Origin: an uncultured Granulicatella sp.
GTDB lineage: Bacteria; Bacillota; Bacilli; Lactobacillales; Aerococcaceae
Direction: 5' to 3'
NCBI GenBank assembly: GCA_938017885.1
Contig: CALIJD010000048.1
Coordinates: forward strand, 1-9,333
DNA length: 9,333 nucleotides
In this document: positions 1 to 6,180 of the stretch, piece by piece
Layout of the letters: the number at the start of each line of letters is the position of its first letter
Position numbering within the stretch: the first letter of the stretch is position 1
Made by a program: the position numbers and the translations under genes
Notes under the pieces: generated by a model
What the model saw: only the letters and a program-made list of their open reading frames with translations
What the model was told of the DNA's origin: nothing
The model's database searches: none

Positions 1-577
1 ATTCGCCCTCAATCGCAGTTGCAAATTGCTGGAGGCGACAGTACTTATGCCAGTTCTCACTGAGACGTGTCTGTAGCCCCTTACTTTTAGTAAAGACAAC
101 GAAGCCTGCGGAGTCTTTGTCTAGCCGCGTGACATGATAGACCTTTGCGAGAGGATTGAAGCTCTTGAGGTGATTGGAGAGTAGACGTAGTGCTGTCACA
201 TCCTTTTCTTCTCCACTGGCAACAGTTGGTATCCCAACCTCCTTACGCACCACGATAAGGTACTCATCCTGGTAGATGATGTCAATCTGAGGATGAGATA
301 GCTTCTTGGGGAGTGGAGTGGGGTGGATACTCACGACATCGCCTGCCCTAAGTGGTGCATCAAACCGAGTCGTTGGCTCCATACCAATCGCTATAAAGCG
401 GTCATGCAGTAGTTGCTTGACTGTTGTACGACTCTTATCAGGGAGAGTGGAGAGGAGGAAGGGAAGGAGGGTTGTCTCTTCACTTACTGTCAGTTTAAGT
501 AGCTGTTTCCTACTTCCTGGGACTGTGACACGCTGTTTGGTAGGTGCACCTTGGCTCTTTGTCGTTTTGTTATCCAT
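1..577 (-). CDS. RluA-family pseudouridine synthase, 3'-truncated by window edge
   Basis: This enzyme probably isomerises uridine to pseudouridine in rRNA or tRNA in the cytoplasm. The first 192 codons are present and the rest lies beyond the left edge. Residues about 20-84 form an S4-like RNA-binding region, with TTVKQLLHDRFIAIG and a following AGDVVSI strand. The catalytic domain starts near residue 100 (IIYQDEYLIVVRKEVGIPT). Motif II is VTRLDKDSAGF, with the expected catalytic aspartate at D153. It departs from the usual HRLD-x-x-TSG, having T150 in place of histidine and SAG in place of TSG. The ATG at 577 is the first in frame after the upstream gene's stop, 26 bases away, and has no Shine-Dalgarno, as expected in Bacteroidetes. 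Bacteroidetes homologues have a similar S4-plus-synthase layout. The family assignment is firm, but the target nucleotide cannot be told. Confidence 0.85.
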   Translation of the reverse strand, partial: MDNKTTKSQGAPTKQRVTVPGSRKQLLKLTVSEETTLLPFLLSTLPDKSRTTVKQLLHDRFIAIGMEPTTRFDAPLRAGDVVSIHPTPLPKKLSHPQIDIIYQDEYLIVVRKEVGIPTVASGEEKDVTALRLLSNHLKSFNPLAKVYHVTRLDKDSAGFVVFTKSKGLQTRLSENWHKYCRLQQFATAIEGE

Positions 578-603
578 ATAGTGGATGATGCTCTTTTGTG
601 AGG

Positions 604-957
604 TTACTTCTTACTCTTGCGCTCTCTAAGGTAAAGGAGCACATTCCCATAACACATATAAACAAGACCAAGTGTAAGGAAGAGTAGCCATGCATTCCGA
701 CCATAAGCATCAAAGACGCCAAAGCGAGCAATGGCCGAAAGAAGGAAGAGTAGCCCGGAGAATGCCCCCATACGAGTAACCCTTCGGATGAGGTGTGACC
801 GCTCCTTAAGTGGTGCAAGGACGTAATATAGGGTATATCCCAAGGCCCCCAAAGTATAGATAATATCAAATACTATATGGCGCGTCATAGCGAGTGCAGC
901 CCCAGTGAGGAGCATTAGTACGCTGACGATGTAGAGGTATTTATACTTCTTATTCAT
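604..957 (-). CDS. Small four-helix membrane protein of unknown function
   Basis: I do not recognise a named family for this 117-residue protein. It is strongly hydrophobic, with four probable membrane helices at about residues 7-25, 28-50, 63-82 and 89-110. A basic connecting segment (KERSHLIRRVTR, 51-62) lies between helices 2 and 3, and the tail RERKSKK is basic. By the positive-inside rule the N-terminus, the central loop and the C-terminus would face the cytoplasm. It starts 15 bases after the divIC-like gene and ends 26 bases before the pseudouridine synthase gene, so it is probably co-transcribed with both. I recall uncharacterised membrane proteins in this position in other Bacteroidales but cannot verify that here. 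There is no signal peptide cleavage site and no catalytic motif. The coding call is well supported by packing and composition; the function is unknown. Confidence 0.8.
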   Translation of the reverse strand: MNKKYKYLYIVSVLMLLTGAALAMTRHIVFDIIYTLGALGYTLYYVLAPLKERSHLIRRVTRMGAFSGLLFLLSAIARFGVFDAYGRNAWLLFLTLGLVYMCYGNVLLYLRERKSKK

Positions 958-972
958 TGGGTCTATGAAGAT

Positions 973-1314
973 CTATTCCTTATCCTCGGAGGGAGTAGTG
1001 ATGATAAATAGCTCCTCCCCAGGTGCATGCATGTAGTACTTCTCTCTGGCTATATGCTCAATGAGCTCGGGATTATCCTTGATTTCACTGAGGCGAGCAC
1101 TATCGGCTTCGTAACGTGGGCGATAGTAGTTATACTCTTTTTGTAGGAATGCTTTTCGCTTCATGTGCCCTAAGTAGGAGAAGACAGTTCGCTCACCAAG
1201 GAAGAAGCAGAAGACGACCGTCGCTAGACCCACTGCGATATAGCGTAGTGATGGATGTCTACGGTTGAAGTCTCGCAAAGGGCGTAGTCCCTCTTTCACC
1301 ACATTCGTTATCAT
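973..1314 (-). CDS. divIC: FtsB/DivIC-family septum formation initiator
   Basis: This is a small bitopic division protein expected to join the FtsL-FtsB(DivIC)-FtsQ(DivIB) complex at the septum and help activate septal peptidoglycan synthesis. The 113 residues show the family's layout: a basic cytoplasmic N-terminus (1-23), a single membrane helix (about 24-40), an extracytoplasmic coiled-coil-prone stretch (about 50-80) and the diagnostic distal motif IAREKYYMHAPGEELFII at 88-105, matching the family's REKY-x-(K/H)-x-P-x-E pattern. Its length is normal for Bacteroidetes members. The ATG at 1314 lacks a Shine-Dalgarno. It lies 53 bases after menA and 15 bases before the small membrane protein gene. 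The symbol follows family usage; ftsB would be equally defensible. Confidence 0.87.
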   Translation of the reverse strand: MITNVVKEGLRPLRDFNRRHPSLRYIAVGLATVVFCFFLGERTVFSYLGHMKRKAFLQKEYNYYRPRYEADSARLSEIKDNPELIEHIAREKYYMHAPGEELFIITTPSEDKE

Positions 1315-1367
1315 AGTTATACTATCTATATAGTAGAATAGTGAAGCTGTACTTGTTGTTCGCTCAT

Positions 1368-2255
1368 TTACTTACGAATGAGAAGCATTATGCCAATCAG
1401 AATGGCGAGGAGGAAAACATTCCTTGCTGTCTCGCCAAGAGTCTTATTGAGCTCTTCTCCCTCTGCTCGCTGTAGACTGCGATGAGCATGTGATATGAGG
1501 AAGACATAGGGAAGTAAGAGAAGCATTCCCCAGAATGAGAAGATAGGGTAAAGAAATCCTATAGAGAGTAGCCCTAGAGTTAGGTAAAGGCGAGGGGCAA
1601 AGTCTTTACCCATTCGTACGATGAGTGTTTGTTTACCAGCCTTGCGATCCTCCTCTACATCTCGGTAATTGTTCACAACTAGGATGTTCACACTTGCTAG
1701 ACCAATGGCTGTTGCGAGATGTCCTATTGTTGAGTCGGAGACTGTTCCCCTTAGGATATAGAAGCTTGTAAGAGTAGGTATCCAGCCAAAAAAGACTAAC
1801 ACAGCTACATCGCCTAGCCCATGATATGAAAGAGGGTAGGGGCCTCCTGAGTAGGCGAAGATTCCGATGGAAATGAACCCTCCTATAAATAAGAGCCACC
1901 AAGAGGATAGGGCGATGAGGGAAATTCCAGAAATGAGGAGTGCTGCGAGGCTAATATAGAGAGCTTGCTTGACTTCTCGCTCTGTGAGTAACCCTTTAGA
2001 GAGAGGACGCAGAGGCCCTTTTCGCTCATCTGTATCAGCACCCTTTTTATAGTCAATGAGATCGTTGGCTATATTGCTCGCTATCTGTGCGCTCACTGCT
2101 ACGAGTATAAGTAGTAATGCCTTCACCCATTCAATAGCCCCTAAGCTCCCAGCATAGAATAGGGCAACCAGCACTGAGCTTAACCCAGAGAAGAGCGTAC
2201 GTGGCCGGGTGAGCCCCAGCCAAAGCTGGCATCGGGAGGGGGCAGATGGCACCAT
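1368..2255 (-). CDS. menA: 1,4-dihydroxy-2-naphthoate polyprenyltransferase (MenA)
   Basis: MenA is an integral membrane enzyme that transfers a polyprenyl chain to 1,4-dihydroxy-2-naphthoate, giving demethylmenaquinone, the step that attaches the tail in menaquinone synthesis. The 295 residues fit the UbiA superfamily, with about eight or nine membrane helices. The first aspartate-rich motif is NIANDLIDYKKGADTD (61-76; D65, D68, D74), which binds the Mg-diphosphate of the prenyl donor. The second is NNYRDVEEDRKAGKQT (195-210; D199, D203), whose NN-x-RD form is typical of MenA as opposed to UbiA or heme O synthase. The ATG at 2255 shares one base with the lysC stop (TAATG), suggesting translational coupling. 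No Shine-Dalgarno is present. Menaquinone is the usual Bacteroidetes quinone, consistent with the host assigned to this half. Confidence 0.92.
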   Translation of the reverse strand: MVPSAPSRCQLWLGLTRPRTLFSGLSSVLVALFYAGSLGAIEWVKALLLILVAVSAQIASNIANDLIDYKKGADTDERKGPLRPLSKGLLTEREVKQALYISLAALLISGISLIALSSWWLLFIGGFISIGIFAYSGGPYPLSYHGLGDVAVLVFFGWIPTLTSFYILRGTVSDSTIGHLATAIGLASVNILVVNNYRDVEEDRKAGKQTLIVRMGKDFAPRLYLTLGLLSIGFLYPIFSFWGMLLLLPYVFLISHAHRSLQRAEGEELNKTLGETARNVFLLAILIGIMLLIRK

Positions 2256-3592
2256 TATTCTTTGGCTGTGGAGCTAAAAAGATGATTACTGAGGGCGAGT
2301 AGGGTCCGTTGCTTATCCTTAGCCTCAACGAGTACGGTGAGGTTGTAGTCACTTCCTCCATAGGAAATCATACGGATTGGTACTTCCCTAAGGGCATTGA
2401 GTATCTGAGCTTCAAAACCGATATTTTCCCACTCCAAATCTCCTACAATACAGACAATGGTTAGCCCATGCTCTACTTCAATCGATCCTAGCTGAAGTAG
2501 TCCGATACGGAGCTCATCAGGGAGACTTGGACGCTCAAAGGTGAGAGATATAGATGCCTCTGTGGATGCGACCATATCAATGGGGATACAGTGATGCTCA
2601 AAGAGAGAGAATACCTTGCCTATGAAGCACCAATGTGAGAGCTGATGGTTGCTTCGGATACGGAGCATTGTGATGTTGTCCTTCGCTGCCACAGCCTTGA
2701 TCATATCCTTATCTGTATCAAGAGAGATGAGTGTGCCAGGAGCTTCGGGAGCAAGGGTGTTGAGTAGACGAACGGGGATGCTCCTTCGTTTAGCAGGTTG
2801 TATGCATGTTGGGTGCAAAATCTTTGCGCCAAAGTATGCTAGCTCAGATGCTTCTTCAAAATGCAGACGGCGTACTGGTGAGGTTGCATCTACGAAACGA
2901 GGATCATTATTATGCATACCATCTATATCTGTCCATATCTGTATCTCGTCGACAGCAAGGGCTGCACCAATTAGGGTTGCAGTGTAGTCACTACCTCCTC
3001 TTTGTAGATTGTCTATATCACCGAATGCATTGCGACAGATGTAACCCTCCGTGATGAAGAGGTGCGTTCCCTCTGGAGCGAGCTTGATGAGTCCTTTGAG
3101 ATGCTCTTCTATGAAGGCCTCATCGGGCTCTGCCTGCTTATCTGTGCGCATATACTCCAAGGCAGGTAGTCCGACAGCCTGAATACCTCGATCAGATAGA
3201 TGGCGGAGCATCATGGCTGTACTGAGTAGCTCCCCTCTAGCTAGTATCTTCTTCTCATCGAAGAGAGTGAAAGACTCTGCATAGCAAATCTGCTCTAGGA
3301 AGAAAAAGGTCTCGTTTACTAGTGTCCACGCCTTATCGTAGCTCTTAGTGTCAGGGAAGAGTTTGCGAGTCTCTGATTCATACTTATGCTTGAGCTTGGT
3401 GAGGATTGTCAGTGCCTCATGACGATGGTGTGCCATGAGCTGATGCCCAATCTCCACGAGAGCATTTGTCGTCCCTGCCATTGCAGAGAGAACCACAATC
3501 TTGGGTTCGTCTGTGGCTGTGATTAGGTTAGCTACGTGCTGGATACGCTCAGCGGAGGCAACAGATGTGCCTCCAAACTTCATGACTTTCAC
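2255..3592 (-). CDS. lysC: Monofunctional aspartate kinase
   Basis: Aspartokinase phosphorylates L-aspartate using ATP, the first step towards lysine/diaminopimelate, threonine and methionine. The 445 residues show the amino-acid kinase domain (1 to about 285): KFGGTSV at 5-11, ARGELLST at 118-125, LQRGGSDYTAT at 196-206 and the WTDIDGMHNNDPR loop at 220-232. A C-terminal regulatory region (about 300-445) of the size and pattern of paired ACT domains follows, so feedback inhibition by an end-product amino acid is likely. There is no homoserine dehydrogenase fusion. I chose the GTG at 3592 because it gives the standard MKV-x-KFGGTSV first strand; an ATG three codons later (3583) is the alternative and would remove part of that strand. 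No Shine-Dalgarno is visible. It follows the FtsE-like tail by 46 bases and overlaps menA by one. Confidence 0.93.
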   Translation of the reverse strand: MKVMKFGGTSVASAERIQHVANLITATDEPKIVVLSAMAGTTNALVEIGHQLMAHHRHEALTILTKLKHKYESETRKLFPDTKSYDKAWTLVNETFFFLEQICYAESFTLFDEKKILARGELLSTAMMLRHLSDRGIQAVGLPALEYMRTDKQAEPDEAFIEEHLKGLIKLAPEGTHLFITEGYICRNAFGDIDNLQRGGSDYTATLIGAALAVDEIQIWTDIDGMHNNDPRFVDATSPVRRLHFEEASELAYFGAKILHPTCIQPAKRRSIPVRLLNTLAPEAPGTLISLDTDKDMIKAVAAKDNITMLRIRSNHQLSHWCFIGKVFSLFEHHCIPIDMVASTEASISLTFERPSLPDELRIGLLQLGSIEVEHGLTIVCIVGDLEWENIGFEAQILNALREVPIRMISYGGSDYNLTVLVEAKDKQRTLLALSNHLFSSTAKE

Positions 3593-3638
3593 CAGTGATA
3601 TGTGGACTTTAAATATGAATCTATGGTGATACCTGACA

Positions 3639-3797
3639 CTAGATATTCCCTACCTCAATACAGCGTGCTGGATAACGCTCTAGGACAAGCCTATTATGTG
3701 TTGTCATAAGCACGGCTGTCCCTCGCTCAGAGGATAACTGGTGAAGAAGGCCAACGATAGCAAGTCCGTTCTCAATGTCCAGATTACCTGTTGGCTC
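3639..3797 (-). pseudogene. C-terminal fragment of a Bacteroidetes FtsE-like ATPase (component of the hybrid frame)
   Basis: This part of the hybrid frame probably belongs to the same genome as lysC. After the shared DEPTGNLD block it encodes IENGLAIVGLLHQLSSERG, the switch histidine in TAVLMTTHN and a RYPARCIEV-type tail. This is the pattern I associate with FtsE-like division ATPases of Bacteroidetes, where an ftsE-like gene beside the aspartokinase gene is a familiar arrangement (from memory, not checked). FtsE with FtsX controls septal peptidoglycan hydrolases. Walker A, the Q-loop and the signature of this gene are not in the window. It is listed as broken because its 5' part is replaced by Firmicutes sequence, most likely an assembly effect and not true gene decay. 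Confidence 0.55.
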
Positions 3798-4259
3798 ATC
3801 AGCTAAAATGATTGGCGCTTTGGATACTAAAGCTCTGGCAATAGCTACACGTTGTTGTTGTCCCCCTGATAGTTTCAATACATTTCTATGAATCAGTTCC
3901 TCTCCTAAGCCTAATTTTAGAAGAATTTCTTTATCCGCTTTTTCGTTTACAAGTTTGACATTTTCAAGCGGTGTTAAGTAATCAATCAAATTGTAGTTTT
4001 GGAAAACCAAGCAAATATGATCTCTACGATGATTGCTGTAGGAACCTTTTGCAATATCTTCTCCCTTAAATAGCACTTTCCCTTTTGTTGGGCTATCTAA
4101 TCCTGCTAATAAAGATAAGAATGTTGATTTCCCTGCACCCGATTTACCTACAACGGCAATAAATTTTCCTTCCTCAAACTGAGCATTTAAATCTTTTAAT
4201 ACATATTTTTGTGCATTCTCATAACGATAGTAAATATTTTCTAATGATAATACTGACAT
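3639..4259 (-). CDS. ABC transporter ATPase, apparently hybrid: Firmicutes exporter N-part joined to Bacteroidetes FtsE-like C-part
   Basis: The open frame encodes a 206-residue ATP-binding subunit with every canonical element: Walker A GKSGAGKS (38-45), Q-loop Q87, signature LSGGQQQR (130-137), Walker B IILADE (150-155), D-loop GNLD (158-161) and H-loop H188. Residues 1 to about 160 are AT-rich in codon use, are preceded by a perfect AAAGGAG (4267-4273) and follow a Vex/MacB-type permease, so this part should power that exporter in the Lactobacillales genome. Residues about 162-206 are encoded by less AT-rich DNA and include LLHQLSSERGTAVLMTTHN and RYPARCIEV, which resemble Bacteroidetes FtsE-like ATPases; lysC follows. 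The switch falls at the invariant ADEPTGNLD codons, so I infer an assembly chimera that kept the frame by chance of homology. The real genes on either side are each incomplete here. If the sequence is genuine, this is a recombinant ATPase. Confidence 0.8.
   Translation of the reverse strand: MSVLSLENIYYRYENAQKYVLKDLNAQFEEGKFIAVVGKSGAGKSTFLSLLAGLDSPTKGKVLFKGEDIAKGSYSNHRRDHICLVFQNYNLIDYLTPLENVKLVNEKADKEILLKLGLGEELIHRNVLKLSGGQQQRVAIARALVSKAPIILADEPTGNLDIENGLAIVGLLHQLSSERGTAVLMTTHNRLVLERYPARCIEVGNI
3777..3806. other. Probable chimeric junction between two genomes
   Basis: Codons for residues about 152-161 of the hybrid ATPase (LADEPTGNLD) lie here. On the higher-coordinate side the DNA is AT-rich with Shine-Dalgarno-led genes of Lactobacillales type. 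On the lower side it has balanced composition, genes lack Shine-Dalgarno sites and the products are of Bacteroidetes type. The exact breakpoint cannot be fixed by eye because both parents should be nearly identical across this conserved block. Confidence 0.75.
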
Positions 4260-4271
4260 AAGACCACTCCT

Positions 4272-5558
4272 TTAATTCATTTGACTTAATATTTTCTTTG
4301 GTTTCTTCATTAAGATTACGGCTGTACTAAATAGTACTGCTAATACAATAATAACAATGACGATGACTAATGTTTTAACACCCTCCATTAGTGTTAGTTG
4401 TGGCAAACTGGATTCAAATAATGACTTGACCTGAGCAGGTATATCATCCGATGAAATCAATCCTGAATAAAATTGATTTGCCACAAACTCACCAAAGAAT
4501 AATGCGATTAAATAACTTCCTGAAGCAATCGTAAACAGCTCCAGTAAAATTTGACTAATAATTTTTCCTCTTGAAATACCAAGAGATAATAATATTCCAA
4601 ATTCATGGATTCTTTCACGTAAGGTGAATAATAAAATTAAGAATAATATAATGACTGCTAATGCGAACACAGATCCCGTTAATAACATCATTAATGATTT
4701 AAAATTTGAAATCGGACCTGATACTTGTTCAAAGACTTGTTCATTTTTTGATAATTGTAAAGTTTCCCAATTTAGTGAAAGTTTTTTTACTTCTTTAATC
4801 ACAGAGTCTAGTTGTGAAGGATTTTTTACAGTATAGATAGCTCTATGAACAACTTCATTCGACTCCTTATTACCTGCTAATAACTGACTCGTTTTATAAT
4901 CCATATACATACGATTTTCAGTTAAATCACTTGTGAGCCCTGTAGATTGCTCTGATAATTTCCCGTTGAAAATTCCAACGACTTCAACAGTGATTTCATT
5001 GTAAGAGCCTCCACCTTCTTCTCCATTCTTAAACAGTTTCATTTTAATTTTAGAACCAACCGTCCAGTTGTTCTCTTTCGCTAATTCTTCATGAATAAGA
5101 ACTTTATTTCGATCTTCTTTTGTTAGTGCTCTCCCACTTTGAATATTTAATGCTCCACTAGCAAAATTCATTTCATTATTGCTATCACTAACTCCTCGAA
5201 CCCCGACTAACTCACCGAGATTTCCTTGATCTAGTTGAACAGATTGTTCTCTTTGAACAGCTTTAGCATCTTGCAATTGTCCAACTGCATCGTATTCATA
5301 TTGAACATCCTTGACTCCATCTGTTTTCTCAATTTGAGTTAATTGCTTCTTTTGTATCCCCCCATCATTTAAGATTGATTCAACTTGAAAGCCTGAATTT
5401 GAAAGACTAAGGAGTTTCTCTTCAACCTTCCCAGTACTTTCTTGCATCGAAAGAACTGCTAATACTGCTGAAGAAATTAGTACCATAATGAAAAACAAAA
5501 TTCCTGTCCGAATTTTCTTTCTGATTAAGTATGCCCCAGCGCGTTTCTTCCAATCCAT
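4272..5558 (-). CDS. Vex/MacB-type ABC transporter permease
   Basis: This is a 428-residue membrane subunit of an exporter or mechanotransmission-type ABC system. It has the FtsX/MacB plan: one N-terminal membrane helix (about 17-37), a large extracytoplasmic domain (about 40-285) and three C-terminal helices (about 289-311, 337-356 and 395-417). A cytoplasmic coupling segment RERIHEFGILLSLGISRGK follows the second helix. The passage FASGALNIQSGRALTKEDR and the following HEELAKENNWTVGSKIK resemble pneumococcal Vex permeases, recalled from memory. I start it at the ATG at 5558, preceded by AGGAAAGGAAGTG; longer in-frame starts (ATG 5591, TTG 5633) add an unlikely hydrophilic extension and lack a good ribosome site. 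The partner ATPase begins 12 bases downstream. A second Vex-like permease expected nearby is not in the window, possibly lost at the junction. The substrate is unknown. Confidence 0.85.
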   Translation of the reverse strand: MDWKKRAGAYLIRKKIRTGILFFIMVLISSAVLAVLSMQESTGKVEEKLLSLSNSGFQVESILNDGGIQKKQLTQIEKTDGVKDVQYEYDAVGQLQDAKAVQREQSVQLDQGNLGELVGVRGVSDSNNEMNFASGALNIQSGRALTKEDRNKVLIHEELAKENNWTVGSKIKMKLFKNGEEGGGSYNEITVEVVGIFNGKLSEQSTGLTSDLTENRMYMDYKTSQLLAGNKESNEVVHRAIYTVKNPSQLDSVIKEVKKLSLNWETLQLSKNEQVFEQVSGPISNFKSLMMLLTGSVFALAVIILFLILLFTLRERIHEFGILLSLGISRGKIISQILLELFTIASGSYLIALFFGEFVANQFYSGLISSDDIPAQVKSLFESSLPQLTLMEGVKTLVIVIVIIVLAVLFSTAVILMKKPKKILSQMN

Positions 5559-5562
5559 TTGC

Positions 5563-5577
5563 TCACTTCCTTTCCTT
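5563..5577 (-). promoter_or_regulatory. Ribosome binding site deciding the permease start
   Basis: On the minus strand this reads AAGGAAAGGAAGTGA, with the last AGGA-like core eight to ten bases before the ATG at 5558. The alternative upstream starts have only a weak GGGAA or nothing comparable, so this site favours the 428-residue form. Confidence 0.7.
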
Positions 5578-5600
5578 ATCCGTGATTTCATTTTGCATTC

Positions 5601-5622
5601 CCAATATGAAACCAATATGAAA
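5601..5622 (-). repeat. Perfect 11-base tandem repeat upstream of the Vex-type permease
   Basis: The plus strand reads CCAATATGAAA twice without a break; the minus (transcribed) strand therefore reads TTTCATATTGG twice. It lies about 45-65 bases before the permease start and downstream of the smpB terminator. Directly repeated half-sites at 11-base spacing are the classic arrangement for OmpR/PhoB-family response regulators. A poor -35-like TTGAGG (5628-5633, minus strand) lies immediately upstream of the repeat and has no good -10 partner. The repeat is seen directly; its role as an operator is inferred. Confidence 0.6.
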
Positions 5623-5669
5623 TAGATCCTCAAACTAAACAGAACTATTAATTTTAGATTTTCTTAAAA

Positions 5670-5699
5670 CTAAAAAAGCTGGACATATGTCCAGCTTTT
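5670..5699 (-). terminator. Intrinsic terminator after smpB
   Basis: A perfect inverted repeat with arms AAAAGCTGGACAT (5674-5686) and ATGTCCAGCTTTT (5687-5699) begins just beyond the smpB stop. Read on the minus strand, the GC core is followed by six T residues (5677-5672), as needed for rho-independent termination. It ends the est-rnr-smpB transcript and separates it from the transporter unit. In the plus direction the tail is only TTTT then C, so it works mainly for the minus strand. Confidence 0.88.
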
Positions 5700-5704
5700 C
5701 TCAT

Positions 5705-6169
5705 TTAATATCTTTCTTTCATCGCACGATCAATTTCGCGTTTCATATCCTTTTGCTTTAAGGCATCACGTTTATCGTAATTTTTCTTCCCTTTCGCAAC
5801 ACCGATTAACAACTTCGCAACGCCATTTTTAATGTAGACCTTAAGCGGCACTACTGTATTTCCGGCTTGCTTTACTTGCTCTAGTAAATAATTGATTTGC
5901 TTTTTATGAAGCAATAATTTTCTCGTTCTTAATGGGTCATGATTGAAGAGGGTCCCTTGTTCAAACAGACTAATATGGACCCCTACAAGAAAAGCTTCTC
6001 CTTGCTTCAAGCTCACATAGCCATCTTTTAAATTGATACGCGCTTGACGAACCGATTTAATTTCTGTTCCAGTTAAGACCATTCCAGCTTCAATCGTTTC
6101 AAGAATGGTATAGTCATGACTTGCTTTTCGATTTTGTGCGAGCACTTTATCGTTCGTTCCTTTAGGCAT
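5705..6169 (-). CDS. smpB: SsrA-binding protein SmpB
   Basis: SmpB binds the tRNA-like domain of tmRNA and brings it to stalled ribosomes for trans-translation. The 154 residues match the family's usual length and layout: an N-terminal [20 protein letters not shown] strand region, the [20 protein letters not shown] segment, the central [16 protein letters not shown] motif, and the basic tail [20 protein letters not shown] that enters the decoding centre and mRNA channel. The ATG at 6169 is preceded by AGGGGG (6177-6182), which overlaps the rnr stop codon, so translation is likely coupled. A strong terminator follows. The ssrA gene for tmRNA itself is not in this window. Confidence 0.97.
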   Translation of the reverse strand: MPKGTNDKVLAQNRKASHDYTILETIEAGMVLTGTEIKSVRQARINLKDGYVSLKQGEAFLVGVHISLFEQGTLFNHDPLRTRKLLLHKKQINYLLEQVKQAGNTVVPLKVYIKNGVAKLLIGVAKGKKNYDKRDALKQKDMKREIDRAMKERY

Positions 6170-6180
6170 TCATGAACCCC

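Noticed and set aside
306..581. Open frame on the plus strand opposite the pseudouridine synthase gene.
   Set aside because: It is antisense to a clearly conserved coding region and its translation has no recognisable features; the same applies to the plus-strand frames opposite lysC, rnr and the permease.
1315..1367. AT-rich, partly self-complementary stretch between menA and the divIC-like gene (ACTAT-CTAT-ATAGT at 1321-1334), considered as a terminator or promoter.
   Set aside because: The stem is only five A/T-rich pairs with no T tract, and no clear Bacteroidetes TAnnTTTG promoter element is visible.
3588..3630. TCACCA...TGGTGA inverted repeat between the FtsE-like tail and lysC.
   Set aside because: Six-base arms with a loop near 29 bases are expected by chance and lack a T tract.
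3639..4259. Natural horizontal transfer or recombination making a functional hybrid ATPase.
   Set aside because: Both flanks are long runs of core genes from different phyla, and the switch sits at the commonest shared ABC sequence. An assembly join explains this with fewer assumptions, though read data are needed to settle it.
5559..5633. A 25-residue N-terminal extension of the permease starting from TTG 5633 or ATG 5591.
   Set aside because: The TTG and ATG there lack good ribosome sites, while AGGAAAGGAAGTG precedes the ATG at 5558, after which the typical short N-terminus and first membrane helix follow.
5559..5670. A promoter for the permease-ATPase unit.
   Set aside because: One must exist after the terminator, but I could not find a -35/-10 pair good enough to annotate; the best candidate (TTGAGG near 5628-5633) lacks a convincing -10.
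5559..5704. Possible tmRNA (ssrA) gene next to smpB.
   Set aside because: The gap is only about 145 bases and is taken up by the terminator, the tandem repeat and the permease leader; no tRNA-like ends are present.
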